NCBI GenBank assembly: GCA_009842325.1
Contig: VYFQ01000007.1
Coordinates: 55,438 to 119,437 of the forward strand
DNA from: Acidimicrobiaceae bacterium
Lineage (GTDB): Bacteria; Actinomycetota; Acidimicrobiia; Acidimicrobiales; Aldehydirespiratoraceae
DNA: 64,000 bases
Reading direction: 5' to 3'
Shown here: positions 1-9,032 of the stretch, in pieces
Position numbering within the stretch: the stretch's first letter is position 1
Layout of the letters: each line of letters opens with the position of its first letter
Program-made: the position numbers and the translations under genes
Notes under the pieces: model-generated
Database searches by the model: none
The model's input: the letters and a program-made list of their open reading frames with translations, nothing else
Told to the model about the DNA's origin: nothing

Positions 1-333
1 ACCATCTCCGGGGGTCAGCGGCAGCGGCTCGCCATCGCCCGCGCCCTGGTAGCCGACCCGGCGGTGCTGGTGTTGGACGACGCCACCAGCGCCATCGACA
101 CCGAGGTGGAGGAGCGCATCCATTCAGCCCTGCGCCGGCGCCGCTCCCACCGCACCACCATCGTCATCGCCCACCGCCTGTCCACGATCGCTCTGGCCGA
201 CAGGGTGGTGTTCATCGCCGACGGGAAGGTGGCGGCCAGCGGCAGCCACCGGCATCTGTTGAGCACCGTGCCCGCCTATGCCGAGGTACTGACCGATATA
301 GGCGCCACCGAGTCCGCGGCGCTCCCGGACTGA
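1..333 (+). CDS. ABC exporter half-subunit, C-terminal ATPase end (5' truncated by window)
   Basis: Only the last 110 residues of this protein are in the window, and the frame is open from base 1. The visible part is the second half of an ABC nucleotide-binding domain: signature ISGGQRQR, Walker B VLVLDDATSAID and the H-loop AHRLST. The stop codon overlaps the next start by one base (TGATG), so the two genes are translationally coupled. The next gene is a full permease-ATPase half-transporter, so this is probably the partner subunit of a heterodimeric type-IV ABC exporter in the inner membrane. The signature and Walker B glutamate region read DD here, so the catalytic glutamate after Walker B is replaced by aspartate. 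That is common in the degenerate site of heterodimeric exporters. The substrate cannot be told. Confidence 0.9.
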   Translation, partial: TISGGQRQRLAIARALVADPAVLVLDDATSAIDTEVEERIHSALRRRRSHRTTIVIAHRLSTIALADRVVFIADGKVAASGSHRHLLSTVPAYAEVLTDIGATESAALPD

Positions 334-2276
334 TGTTCCCATCGCCCGTCGGGATGCGCAGCGGACCGACCTCGGTCCAGGCCGCGGCCCAGGCCGGTCT
401 GCCCCACGCCGACGTGCCCGGCGACCTGAGGGCCCGGGTCGAGCGGGTGCTGGCCGACGAGCCGATCCATCCCGATCCCGGGGTGAAGTGGTCCCGCACC
501 ACCGACGAGTCCGACAGCCGGTTCGGGCTGGGGCGGTTCCTGTGGCCCCACCGCTACCGGCTGGCGGTTGCCTTCCTGCTGGTGGCCGCCGAGACCGTCG
601 CGCTGCAGCTCGGCCCCGTGCTCACCCAGATCGGGGTGGACGACGGCATCGTGGCCCGCGACCGCAGCGTTCTGGTCATCGCCGCTCTGGCCTACGTGGC
701 CTTGCTGGCTGTGGCCGCCGGAGCCGGTGCGATCAGGACGTCGTTCACCGGCAGGCTCGGCGAGCGTCTGATGGAGCGGCTGCGGGTCCGGACGTTCGAG
801 CACATGCAGCGCCAGCAGATGGACTTCTACACCACCGAGAGGGCCGGCGTGCTGCTGACCCGCATGACGTCCGACATCGAGGCGCTGTCGGTGCTGTTCA
901 ACGAGGGCATCGTCAACTTCGCGGTCCAGGGCCTCACTCTGGTGGTGATCACCATCCTGCTGTTCAACTACGACCCGCTACTGGCTCTCATCACCCTGGC
1001 CGCGGCCGTGCCGCCGACGCTGGCGTCCTCGATGTGGTTCCGCCGGCGGGCCGCCGCCGACTACCGCAGCGTGCGCGACCGCATCGGCGACCTGCTCGGC
1101 GATCTCCAGGAGTCCCTGGCCGGCATCCGGGTCATCGCCGCCCACGACCGGCGGGACGCCAACGTCGCCGAGCACCGCCGGGTGGTGAACCGCCACCGAG
1201 ACGCCAACCTGCGAGCCTCGCGGGCCAACTCCCTCTACGGGCCGGGCAGCGAGGCCATCGGCATCGCCACCCAAGCGGTGCTTCTGGCCGTCGGCGGCGC
1301 CATGACCGCCAGCGGCCGGATCACAGTGGGAGAGCTGGCCGCCTACCTGCTGTTCCTGACCGCCTTCTTCGCCCCGGTGCAGGCGCTGGTGCAGCTGTAC
1401 AACTCCTACCAGCAGGGCGGCGCGGCCATTGCCAAGCTGCGCGAGCTGTTCGGCACCGAACCGACGGTGACGGATCGTCCCGGCGCTGAGGCCCTCGGTG
1501 AGGTGCGCGGCGAGATCGTCCTGGACGGCGTGTGCTTCTCGTACCGCGACGGCCAACGCGTGCTCCACGATGTGAGCCTGCACGTCTCGCCGGGAGAGAC
1601 GATCGCGCTGGTGGGCGAGACCGGCGCGGGCAAGTCGACCGTCGCCCGCCTCATCGCCCGGTTGTACGACCCGACGGAGGGCGCGGTGCGCATCGACGGC
1701 CACGACCTGCGAGATGTCACTGTCACGAGCCTGCGGTCCCAGATCGGGGTGGTGTCCCAGGAGCCCTTCCTGTTCGCGGGCACGGTGCGCGACAACGTGG
1801 GCTTCGCCCGTCCCGGAGCGAACGACGCCGAGTTGCACGAGGCTCTCAGCGCCGTCGGCATGAGCGAGGTGGTGGAGCGTCTGGGCGGGCTCGACGGCGC
1901 CGTCCACGAGCGGGGGGCCACGCTGTCGGCGGGAGAGCGTCAACTGCTGGCCCTGGCCCGGACGTTCGTCTCCGGGCCCCGCATGCTGGTGCTCGACGAG
2001 GCCACGAGCAATCTCGACCTGCGCTCGGAGGCCCAGATCGAGCAGGCGCTCGACGTGATGCTGAGCGGGCGGACCGCGGTGATCATCGCCCACCGCCTGG
2101 CCACGGCCCGCCGGGCGGACCGGATCGCGGTGGTCGACTCCGGGCGGATCGTCGAGATCGGGAGCCACCGCGAACTGGTGGCGTTGGGCGGGCGTTATGC
2201 GACGATGTTCGAGATGTGGGAGAGCCACGCCGAAGGATCCGGAGAGGCGCGGGACCGGGACGCCGCGACGCGATGA
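333..2276 (+). CDS. ABC exporter subunit, fused permease and ATPase
   Basis: A 647-residue half-transporter. An N-terminal extension of about 60 residues is followed by a six-helix exporter transmembrane domain (about 65-360) and a C-terminal nucleotide-binding domain. The latter has Walker A GETGAGKST (near 430), signature LSAGERQ (near 530), Walker B MLVLDEATSNLD and switch AHRLAT. The Walker B glutamate is present, so this is the likely catalytic partner of the preceding subunit. ATP-driven export of lipids, drugs or peptides is the family role; the substrate is unknown. The start overlaps the previous stop by one base, and the end overlaps the next start (ATGA), so the three ABC genes form one operon. 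Confidence 0.95.
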   Translation: MFPSPVGMRSGPTSVQAAAQAGLPHADVPGDLRARVERVLADEPIHPDPGVKWSRTTDESDSRFGLGRFLWPHRYRLAVAFLLVAAETVALQLGPVLTQIGVDDGIVARDRSVLVIAALAYVALLAVAAGAGAIRTSFTGRLGERLMERLRVRTFEHMQRQQMDFYTTERAGVLLTRMTSDIEALSVLFNEGIVNFAVQGLTLVVITILLFNYDPLLALITLAAAVPPTLASSMWFRRRAAADYRSVRDRIGDLLGDLQESLAGIRVIAAHDRRDANVAEHRRVVNRHRDANLRASRANSLYGPGSEAIGIATQAVLLAVGGAMTASGRITVGELAAYLLFLTAFFAPVQALVQLYNSYQQGGAAIAKLRELFGTEPTVTDRPGAEALGEVRGEIVLDGVCFSYRDGQRVLHDVSLHVSPGETIALVGETGAGKSTVARLIARLYDPTEGAVRIDGHDLRDVTVTSLRSQIGVVSQEPFLFAGTVRDNVGFARPGANDAELHEALSAVGMSEVVERLGGLDGAVHERGATLSAGERQLLALARTFVSGPRMLVLDEATSNLDLRSEAQIEQALDVMLSGRTAVIIAHRLATARRADRIAVVDSGRIVEIGSHRELVALGGRYATMFEMWESHAEGSGEARDRDAATR

Positions 2277-3100
2277 TGACGAAGGGCGCACCACCGCCGC
2301 CTGCGGCCTCGGACGGCGCGGTGCTGTCCCTGCGCGGGGTTCAGCGCACGATCGACGGCGCCCGCCTGCTGCGGGACGTCGACTGGGAGGTGCGACCGGC
2401 CCAGAGGTGGGTGGTGCTGGGCCTGAACGGCTCGGGCAAGACCACCCTCGTGCGGATCGCCACGATGTGGGACCACCCCTCGGCCGGTGTCGTCGAGCTG
2501 CTCGGGGAGCGTCTGGGGCGCACCGACGTGCGACGGCTGCGGGCCAGGGTCGGGTTCACCAGCGCGGCGATGGCGGCCATGTTGCGGCCGTCTCTGACCG
2601 CGGCCGAGGTGGTGATGACGGCCAAGCACGCCGCCCTGGCCCCGTGGTGGCATGCCTACGACGCCGACGACGCCAGGCGGGCTCAGGCCGCGCTGGAGCG
2701 CGTCGGCTGCGGAGACCGCCTCGACCAGCGCTTCGGGACGCTGTCCTCTGGCGAGCAGCAGCGCGTGCTGCTGGCTCGAGCCCTGTCGATGGAGCCGGGG
2801 GTGATCGTCCTCGACGAGCCCAACGCCGGGCTCGACCTGGCCGGCCGCGAGCAGCTGATAGTCACCCTGAGCGGCCTGGCGGCCGACCCGGAGACTCCGC
2901 CGCTGGTGCTGGTGACCCACCACACCGACGAGATACCGGACGGGTTCACCCACGCGCTGCTGCTGAGAGACGGCGCGGTGCTGGCGGCGGGCCCGTTGGA
3001 CGAGACGCTGACCAGTAGGAACCTCTCGGATTGCTTCGGGCTCGACCTCACCCTGGAGCGCCGCCACGGCCGCTGGACGGCCCGGGCCGCCGGCAGCTGA
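2273..3100 (+). CDS. ABC transporter ATP-binding protein, stand-alone
   Basis: A 275-residue soluble ATPase with Walker A GLNGSGKTTL, signature LSSGEQQRVLLAR, Walker B VIVLDEPNAGLDL and an H-loop VTHHTDEI. The start was placed at 2273 because its ATGA overlaps the upstream stop; a longer open frame upstream is only a GC-driven extension. The overall pattern resembles YlmA/ModF-like ATPases that lack a fused permease, and no permease gene lies next to it. It could energise an unlinked transporter or act in regulation. It ends exactly at base 3100, and the convergent carboxypeptidase gene ends at base 3101, so there is no spacer between them. Confidence 0.9.
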   Translation: MMTKGAPPPPAASDGAVLSLRGVQRTIDGARLLRDVDWEVRPAQRWVVLGLNGSGKTTLVRIATMWDHPSAGVVELLGERLGRTDVRRLRARVGFTSAAMAAMLRPSLTAAEVVMTAKHAALAPWWHAYDADDARRAQAALERVGCGDRLDQRFGTLSSGEQQRVLLARALSMEPGVIVLDEPNAGLDLAGREQLIVTLSGLAADPETPPLVLVTHHTDEIPDGFTHALLLRDGAVLAAGPLDETLTSRNLSDCFGLDLTLERRHGRWTARAAGS

Positions 3101-4582
3101 CTAGCCAGGGGGTGTCAAGAAGCCCGATTCTTGGGGGAACTCGGTCACGGGGCCGTACGTGTAACGGGCTGCCGCGTTGATCAGCGTCCTGCGCAGAGCA
3201 TTGCATTTGTCGAGCTGGTCCATGTGGCGCTGGTTGGCGATCATGGCGAAGGTGACCGTCTCGCCGTTGGGTGCCTGAGCCAGCCCGGCCAGCGAGTACG
3301 ACAGGTGGGCAGTGCCCGTCTTGGCGTAGACGGCGTTGGGGCTGCCCGCTATCGGTGGCCATGTCGCGGGTCCGCAGGTCTTGAGCGTGCCGCTCCGGCC
3401 GGCCACCGCCAGCCCTGCCACCAGTGGGGAGTGCGGGCCGGCCTGCCGCAGGAGTTCGGCTACGGCCGCGCAGGTGAGGCGGTTGTACCGGGAAAGACCG
3501 GAGCCGTCGGCGATCTCGATGCCGGCTGCGAGAGGCCCGAGCGTCTGCTTCATGACCCCCTCGACCACCTCGACTGCTATAGCCCGTGCCGACCCCAGAG
3601 TTCGGTAGCCGATCTCCTTCAGCAGCATCTCGGCGATGGTGTTGTCGGAGCGGGTCAGCATGCGGGCCACGATCTGGGCTACGTCGGGGGATTCGATGCT
3701 GGCCAGCGACGTCAGCTGAGAACGCGGCGGGGACGTGCCGGCCTGCGGACGGCGGGTGATCACAAGACCTCTCGTCTCCAGCAGGTCGTCGAACAGCGAG
3801 GCGGCGTGGCGGGTGGGGGCGACCGTTCTCACGTACTCGAGGCGATCCAGGATCCCCGTCTTCCAGGTGTAGGAGACGTAGCCGTCGTTGATCAGCAGGC
3901 CCGACAGCGGGCCCACGAAGTTGACGGCGTCATCGGAATATCGCCACACGGGATCGTCACCGTGGGGCAGGAACTCCTGGTAGTAGTCGCGCACCCGGTC
4001 GGGGTAACGGGAGTCGTCGCCCACTATCCGGCCCTGTATCCGCCGGATCCCTTTGCTGGCCAGGCTCTGGCGGACACGGTCGGCTAGCTCGGTCACGTCG
4101 GTGTAGGCGACCGGATCGGGGATCCGGTTGCCGAAGCGAGGCGTGTTCAGCACGGGGTCTCCCCCGCCAACCAGGTACACGTCGCCAACCAGGGTGCCGT
4201 CGGCGGCCGAGTAGAGGGCGTCGGAGCGGACGAACACCTCTGTGCTGTAGGTCGCGTCGGGTCCGAGCACGTCCAGAGCGGCCGCCGCCGTGACGATCTT
4301 CATGAGCGAGGCCGGGACCAGGGCGGAGTCGCTCTGGTCGTCGACGATCACCTGGTCGTCGAGCAGCACGGTCAGGCACATCGAGCTGGGGGCGATCCGC
4401 AGCCGCGTTACCTTTGAGAACTCCCGGACCAGCCGCTGGGTCGATTCCCTTACGGTTGCGGATCCCAGAGTGCTCTCGGCGCCGGCGCCGGAGTTAGCAC
4501 CGAAGACAGTCCCTGCGATCGTGGCGGCCGCAAGCACGGCTGAGAGGAGCCTTCGCCGATGCTCGCCACGCCCCCCGATCAT
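3101..4582 (-). CDS. dacB: D-alanyl-D-alanine carboxypeptidase/endopeptidase (PBP4 type, peptidase S13)
   Basis: A 493-residue exported penicillin-binding protein. A signal peptide (Arg-rich start, then a hydrophobic Leu/Ala/Val stretch to about residue 32) precedes the serine-peptidase fold. The three active-site motifs are present: S-x-x-K at S92-K95 (SLMK), S-x-N at about 312-314 (SDN) and K-T-G at about 421 (KTGTA). A large insert between the first two motifs is typical of PBP4. It trims or cleaves peptidoglycan cross-links outside the membrane. It lies 17 bases downstream of the aminotransferase gene on the same strand and is probably cotranscribed with it. A GGAG sits about 10 bases before the ATG. 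Confidence 0.92.
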   Translation of the reverse strand: MIGGRGEHRRRLLSAVLAAATIAGTVFGANSGAGAESTLGSATVRESTQRLVREFSKVTRLRIAPSSMCLTVLLDDQVIVDDQSDSALVPASLMKIVTAAAALDVLGPDATYSTEVFVRSDALYSAADGTLVGDVYLVGGGDPVLNTPRFGNRIPDPVAYTDVTELADRVRQSLASKGIRRIQGRIVGDDSRYPDRVRDYYQEFLPHGDDPVWRYSDDAVNFVGPLSGLLINDGYVSYTWKTGILDRLEYVRTVAPTRHAASLFDDLLETRGLVITRRPQAGTSPPRSQLTSLASIESPDVAQIVARMLTRSDNTIAEMLLKEIGYRTLGSARAIAVEVVEGVMKQTLGPLAAGIEIADGSGLSRYNRLTCAAVAELLRQAGPHSPLVAGLAVAGRSGTLKTCGPATWPPIAGSPNAVYAKTGTAHLSYSLAGLAQAPNGETVTFAMIANQRHMDQLDKCNALRRTLINAAARYTYGPVTEFPQESGFLTPPG

Positions 4583-4599
4583 CTGCCCGCTCCGACCTG

Positions 4600-5793
4600 T
4601 CAGCTCAAGCCGGCTCTCACTGCTTCTGACAGAGCGGCGATACCCGCCGCAATGTCGTCGGGCGGAAGATGGCCGAAGCAGAGGCGCATCCGGCTCGCTC
4701 CGTAGTCAGGATCGGTGCACCATGCCGATCCCGGATTGAACTCGACTCCCCTGGCGGCCGCCGGTGCCACCAAGCGGTCGGTGTCGGTGCCGTCGGGCAG
4801 CGCCACCCAAACGAAGATCCCGCCCCGGGGCTCCTCGAAGTGGGCGAGATCTCCGAAGCTGTCCCGCAGGGCGCCGCATATCGCGTCGCACTTCTTGCTC
4901 AGCACCGCGGTGAGCGCGTCGACGTGGTCGTCGAAGTGGGCCGAGGCGTACTCGGCCACCGTGATCTGCTCCAGCGCTCCCGACCCCGCGTCGCTCTTGA
5001 GGGCCAGCAGCCGGCTCATCACCGGCCAGTCGGCCACGATGTAGCCCAGCCGCAGTGCGGGGGCGAGCGTCTTGGAGAAGGATCCGCAGTACACGACCCG
5101 GCTGCCGCCCGAGTCCAGTGAGCGGATCGTCGGCGGCCGTTCTCCGTTGAAGACCAGGTCGGCGTAGCAGTCGTCCTCGAAGATGGCGACCTCGTAGCGG
5201 CGGGCTGTCTCCAGCAGTTCGAGCCGGCGCGCCACCGGCATCACCGTGCCGGTGGGGTTCTGCACGGTCGGGATCGTGTAGATGAACTTCGGCCGCCGAC
5301 CCTGGCGCCTCAGCGACTCCAGCACGTCGTTGAGATGGTCGATGCGCATGCCGTCGGAATCGAGTTCGACGCCGTGAACCTCGGTCCGCAGGGCGGCGAG
5401 ACGGCTCAGGGTGCCCGCGTAGGTGGCCTTCTCGACGATCACCGGGTCGCCGGGGGCGAGCAGCCCGGCGTTCACCAGGTCGAGGGCTTGCAGAGAGCCT
5501 GAGGTGACCAGGACTTCCGACGCGTCGGTGGACATGTGCGCCCTGCGGGCGAGCGCCTCGGAGATGAACTCCCGCAGCGGCAGGTGTCCCTGAGGGCTCC
5601 CGCCCAGGTTGTACTTGGCCAGCGCCGGACCGTGGCGAGCCAGGGCCGCGGTGGCAGCCTCGGCGAGGCCGCCGAACGGCACGCTGGCAGGATCGTTGTG
5701 CCCGCCGACGAAATTGAACGGCGGGTCCCCGGCCCACTCGGTCTCGCCGTCGGCGAGTCCCGGCCTGAGCAATGACGTCATGTCGAAGCTCAC
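4600..5793 (-). CDS. PLP-dependent aminotransferase, class I/II (MocR/2-aminoadipate aminotransferase-like)
   Basis: A 397-residue fold-type I aminotransferase without the GntR domain of MocR regulators. Visible landmarks are the N-terminal substrate region (FNFVGGHNDP), IPTVQNPTG for cofactor binding, and SFSKTLAP with the Schiff-base lysine at about K241. A late arginine (SRMRLCFGH) binds the substrate carboxylate. The family includes LysN-type 2-aminoadipate and aromatic aminotransferases; the substrate is not clear from sequence. The start used is GTG at 5793. An in-frame ATG at 5781 is a possible alternative, and neither has a strong ribosome site. It is followed 17 bases later by the carboxypeptidase gene. 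Confidence 0.88.
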   Translation of the reverse strand: MSFDMTSLLRPGLADGETEWAGDPPFNFVGGHNDPASVPFGGLAEAATAALARHGPALAKYNLGGSPQGHLPLREFISEALARRAHMSTDASEVLVTSGSLQALDLVNAGLLAPGDPVIVEKATYAGTLSRLAALRTEVHGVELDSDGMRIDHLNDVLESLRRQGRRPKFIYTIPTVQNPTGTVMPVARRLELLETARRYEVAIFEDDCYADLVFNGERPPTIRSLDSGGSRVVYCGSFSKTLAPALRLGYIVADWPVMSRLLALKSDAGSGALEQITVAEYASAHFDDHVDALTAVLSKKCDAICGALRDSFGDLAHFEEPRGGIFVWVALPDGTDTDRLVAPAAARGVEFNPGSAWCTDPDYGASRMRLCFGHLPPDDIAAGIAALSEAVRAGLS

Positions 5794-5866
5794 AGAGGGA
5801 AGCTAATGGCCGGCCGCGATCCGCTCCCATTCGGGCGCCTCCGGCGCGGGGGCGGCAGTGCTGGCC

Positions 5867-6529
5867 CTAGACCGCGGCCAGACCGGGGCCGGGGACCGCG
5901 CCGGCCGGGCGGATGGCCAGCAGGACGCCCTCCACGACGTCCACCGTCGGCGGCGCGGCCACGATCACGTTGGATGTGCCGCGCCCGGAGGTCGGGCTCA
6001 GCGCTTCCTCGACCAGCGGAAACAGCAGACCGGAGGTGGACGCTACGAGGGCGGGCCCGCCGACAGCCAGCAGCGACACGACCTCGCCCACCTCGCCGCG
6101 GAGGCGGCGCAGTCCGCGCACCACGGTCACGTGGGCCTCCCCCACCGTGGCCGTCACCTCCAGCGCAGCCCAGCGCGGCGCGGCCAGCACCGCCAGGCTG
6201 GCCATCGCCTGATCGAGCCGCCCTCCGGCGGGCAGCAGCACATGCACCGCCTCGACCTGCCCCAGCACCGAGGCCATGGCCAGTTCGAGATCGGTGGCGT
6301 CCTTGTCGGCAGGATGGGCGTCGACGGTTGCGTCGCAGCGCTTGGCCCAGTCCAGCGCGGCCTCGCTGGCCGAGTCCAGGTCGCCAACCACGGCATCGAC
6401 GCGCAGTCGCCAGCGACGGGCCGCGTCCAGCCCGCCGTCAGCGGCGATCACAAGGTCGGGAGACCCCGTCGCGGGCGCCTCGCCGTGCTGGTCGCCAGCC
6501 ACCAGCAGTGCCCATGATCGACGTTTCAC
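5867..6529 (-). CDS. Thiamine pyrophosphokinase-like protein
   Basis: A 220-residue protein with the hallmarks of thiamine diphosphokinase: ADGG near residue 30, VVGDLDS, the metal/ATP-binding segment DKDATDLELA and GGRLDQ. The family transfers pyrophosphate from ATP to thiamine to make TPP. The start is a GTG at 6529, 28 bases after the stop of the M23 peptidase gene. The longer open frame upstream overlaps that gene and was rejected. Actinobacterial SteA proteins share this fold but are much longer, so a true thiamine enzyme is the better guess. Moderate certainty on exact substrate, high on family. Confidence 0.8.
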   Translation of the reverse strand: MKRRSWALLVAGDQHGEAPATGSPDLVIAADGGLDAARRWRLRVDAVVGDLDSASEAALDWAKRCDATVDAHPADKDATDLELAMASVLGQVEAVHVLLPAGGRLDQAMASLAVLAAPRWAALEVTATVGEAHVTVVRGLRRLRGEVGEVVSLLAVGGPALVASTSGLLFPLVEEALSPTSGRGTSNVIVAAPPTVDVVEGVLLAIRPAGAVPGPGLAAV

Positions 6530-6557
6530 GAATCCACTGTCGCTGCCTCGGCGAGCC

Positions 6558-7775
6558 TCATGGCAGGTACGGCGTGGGGTCCACGGCCTTGCCGTCGATG
6601 CGCAACTCGAAGTGCAGGTGGGGCCCGGTGGACCATCCGGTGGAGCCGATCGCGCCGATGCGGTCCCCGCTCTGCACGTTCTGGCCCTCGGACACCTCGA
6701 TGCGGCTGAGGTGGGCGTACAGCGTGCTGTACCCGAGCCCGTGGTAGATGACGATGGTGTTGCCGAAGCCACCGCGCTGTCCGGCCAGGATCACCTCGCC
6801 GGAACGGGCGGCCCTGACCCGGTCCCCGGTGTCGCCGCCGAGGTCGATCCCGTTGTGCTGGCGCACCGTCCCGAAGATGGGGTGGACCCGCGGCCCGAAT
6901 CCCGATGTCTTCTCCCCGTCCGCGGGCCAAGCCACCAACTCGAACGGGCCATGCTCGGCTTCGTGGCGGCGCCGCTCCTCCTCGATGGCGCGGCGGCGGG
7001 CCTCCTCCTCCTGGCGGCGCCGCTCCTCCTCCCTGCGCCGGATCTCCTCCTCGATGCGGAAGATCTCCTGCTCCATCTCCTTGTCGGACCGCTCGATATC
7101 GGCCGACACGAGATTCCATTCCTCGATGCGGGACTGGATCTCCAGACGCAGCTCCATCGCCGCGGCGCGGGCGTCCTCGAGGTCGGCGAGGCGCTGCTGC
7201 TGGGCCTGCCGCTCCTCGTCGGCGTCCTCGGCCCGGTCGAGGGCCCGCCGGCGCACCACCTCGAGCTGGGCCTCGGCGGTCCGCAGCTCGTCGGTGATCT
7301 CCAGCTCGTTGCCTATGGCCAGGTCGAGCAGGAACAGCTTCACCGCGCTCTCGTTGAGGCTGGTCGAGAACTGCTCGACGACGTCGACGGGCGGCTGCAC
7401 GTAGGCCTGGATGGCTCGCTGTCGCAGGCGCTCCCGGATGGTCTCGATCTCGTCGACGTACCATTCGGCCTCGGCCCGGGCCGCGGCCGCCTCTGCTTCG
7501 GCGGTCAGGATGGCCGACTCGGCCGCTTGGATCCGGGTGTGCTGGAGGTCGACGAAGTCGTCCAGTTCCTGGAGCGCGTCGATCAGGGCCTCGTCGTCGG
7601 CGACGAGCGCATCGATCTGGCTGGCCACGTCGGCGGCGTCGCGGGCCAGCTGCTCCCGCTGCTGGCGAAGATCCTCGATCCGCTCGTCGTCCTGTGCCAG
7701 CGCGGCGGCCGCCATCAGCGCTGCCGCCGACCCGATCAGCAGCAGCGCGCCGGAGAGGCGCCGCAGCCTACGCAC
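6558..7775 (-). CDS. Secreted M23 (LytM) endopeptidase with long coiled coil
   Basis: A 405-residue cell-wall hydrolase of the EnvC/CwlO-like layout. It has a signal peptide (VRRLRRL, then a hydrophobic stretch ending ALA-Q) and a long Glu/Arg-rich coiled coil (about 30-270, including runs of EEERRR). The C-terminal M23 domain has the zinc ligands H307 and D311 (HNGID) and H386/H388 (HLHFE), so it should be catalytically active. The family cleaves peptidoglycan cross-links at division or elongation sites and is often regulated through the coiled coil. The GTG at 7775 was chosen because it begins a clean signal peptide and sits 7 bases after a strong -10 box. The longer frame from 7895 would overlap the upstream thiolase and bury the signal peptide. 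Confidence 0.9.
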   Translation of the reverse strand: MRRLRRLSGALLLIGSAAALMAAAALAQDDERIEDLRQQREQLARDAADVASQIDALVADDEALIDALQELDDFVDLQHTRIQAAESAILTAEAEAAAARAEAEWYVDEIETIRERLRQRAIQAYVQPPVDVVEQFSTSLNESAVKLFLLDLAIGNELEITDELRTAEAQLEVVRRRALDRAEDADEERQAQQQRLADLEDARAAAMELRLEIQSRIEEWNLVSADIERSDKEMEQEIFRIEEEIRRREEERRRQEEEARRRAIEEERRRHEAEHGPFELVAWPADGEKTSGFGPRVHPIFGTVRQHNGIDLGGDTGDRVRAARSGEVILAGQRGGFGNTIVIYHGLGYSTLYAHLSRIEVSEGQNVQSGDRIGAIGSTGWSTGPHLHFELRIDGKAVDPTPYLP

Positions 7776-7782
7776 CCCGAAT

Positions 7783-7811
7783 ATCGTAATGAAATAGCAA
7801 TACTTTCGCAA
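7783..7811 (-). promoter_or_regulatory. Promoter of the M23 peptidase gene (leaderless)
   Basis: On the minus strand a -35 TTGCGA (7806-7811) is separated by exactly 17 bases from a -10 TACGAT (7783-7788). Seven bases later comes the GTG at 7775, so transcription should begin on or next to the start codon. The stretch is visibly AT-richer than its surroundings and lies in the gap after the thiolase stop. Confidence 0.75.
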
Positions 7812-7867
7812 TCTGTGCGCAACAATTCTGCGGGTGCGCCCGGGAGTGTCCGACGCGCCCATCGGAT

Positions 7868-9031
7868 CTAAGGCTTGTCGGAGCCGACGATCCACATGGC
7901 GAAGTACTGGGCCCCGCCGCCGTAGGCATGGCCCACCGCCCGGCGGGCGCCGTCCACCTGGTGCTCACCGGCCGCGCCCATCACCTGAAGTGCCGCCTCG
8001 GCGAACCGGATCATGCCGGACGCTCCGATCGGGTTGCTTGACAGCACCCCGCCGGAGCAGTTGACCGGCAGGTCGCCGCCGTCGAGCTCGGTCGCCCCGG
8101 ACTCCACCATGCGCCAGCCCTCCCCCACCGCAGCGAACCCCAGGCTCTCCAGCCACATCGGCTCGTACCACGAGAACGGCACGTACATCTCGACGGCGTC
8201 GATCTCGGCTCGCCGGTCGACGATGCCGGCCTGTGCGAACACGTCGTCGGCGCACTGCTCGGACGCGGCCGGCGACACCATGTTGCGGCCGCCGTAGCTG
8301 TTGCTCTCGCTGCGCATGGCCGTGCCGTGCACCCAGGCGACCGGCCCGGGATGGCGGTCGCCGCCTGCCTCGTCGACGAGGACTATGGCGCAGGCTCCGT
8401 CGGAGGACGGGCAGGTCTCGGAGTAGCGGATCGGGTCCCACAGCATCGGCGAGTCCACGACCTGCTCGAACGTGAGGTCGTGCTGATGCAAGTGGGCGTA
8501 CGGGTTGAGCAGGGCTTGGCGGCGGTCCTTGTGGGCCACCATGCAGCCGATCAGCTCGGGGGCGTCGGTCATCATCATGTAGCGGCGGATGATGGGCGAG
8601 AAGTAGCCGCCCGCCCCGGCGTTGACCGAGGTGGCGAAGGGCTGCGGCAGCGACAGGGCCCACATGGCGTTGGACTCCGACTGCTTCTCCCAGCCGATGG
8701 TGAGCACGCAGCGGTGGACGCGGCTCTGCACCATCGATGCGGCCACGCAACCGGTCGAGCCCCCTACCGACCCCGCGGTGTGTACCCGCATGATCGGCTT
8801 GCCGACCGCTCCGAGCGCCTCGGCGAGGTAGATCTCGGGCATCATCACGCCCTCGAAGAAGTCGGGCGCCTTGCCGATGATCACCGCGTCGATGTCGCTC
8901 CAGGTCTTGCCGGCCATTTCCAGCGCCCGGTAGGCGGCCTCGCGCAGCAGCCCGGCCATGGAAACGTCGCGGCGGGCGGCGGCGTACCTGGTCTGGCCGA
9001 CCCCGATCACTGCGGTGCGCTCGGCGCCCAT
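7868..9031 (-). CDS. Thiolase-fold acyl-CoA enzyme (lipid-transfer protein/thiolase family)
   Basis: A 387-residue thiolase-superfamily protein. The N-terminal strand VIGVGQTRY, a middle CPSSDGA segment and the C-terminal NCSGGVLSSNPIGASG and GHAYGGG motifs are those of SCP-x/Ltp-type thiolases. The usual nucleophilic cysteine position in the first half reads AGSVGGS and lacks a cysteine. Catalysis, if any, may therefore be aldolase-like, as in Ltp2-type proteins that work with a DUF35 partner. One base separates it from the upstream thiolase gene (TGAcATG), so the two are coupled. With two DUF35 genes upstream this looks like a steroid, bile acid or fatty acyl-CoA side-chain degradation unit. 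Confidence 0.85.
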   Translation of the reverse strand: MGAERTAVIGVGQTRYAAARRDVSMAGLLREAAYRALEMAGKTWSDIDAVIIGKAPDFFEGVMMPEIYLAEALGAVGKPIMRVHTAGSVGGSTGCVAASMVQSRVHRCVLTIGWEKQSESNAMWALSLPQPFATSVNAGAGGYFSPIIRRYMMMTDAPELIGCMVAHKDRRQALLNPYAHLHQHDLTFEQVVDSPMLWDPIRYSETCPSSDGACAIVLVDEAGGDRHPGPVAWVHGTAMRSESNSYGGRNMVSPAASEQCADDVFAQAGIVDRRAEIDAVEMYVPFSWYEPMWLESLGFAAVGEGWRMVESGATELDGGDLPVNCSGGVLSSNPIGASGMIRFAEAALQVMGAAGEHQVDGARRAVGHAYGGGAQYFAMWIVGSDKP

Positions 9032-9032
9032 G

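Noticed and set aside
2683..3051. Short minus-strand frames inside the third ABC ATPase gene
   Set aside because: Shadows of the ATPase codons with no family resemblance.
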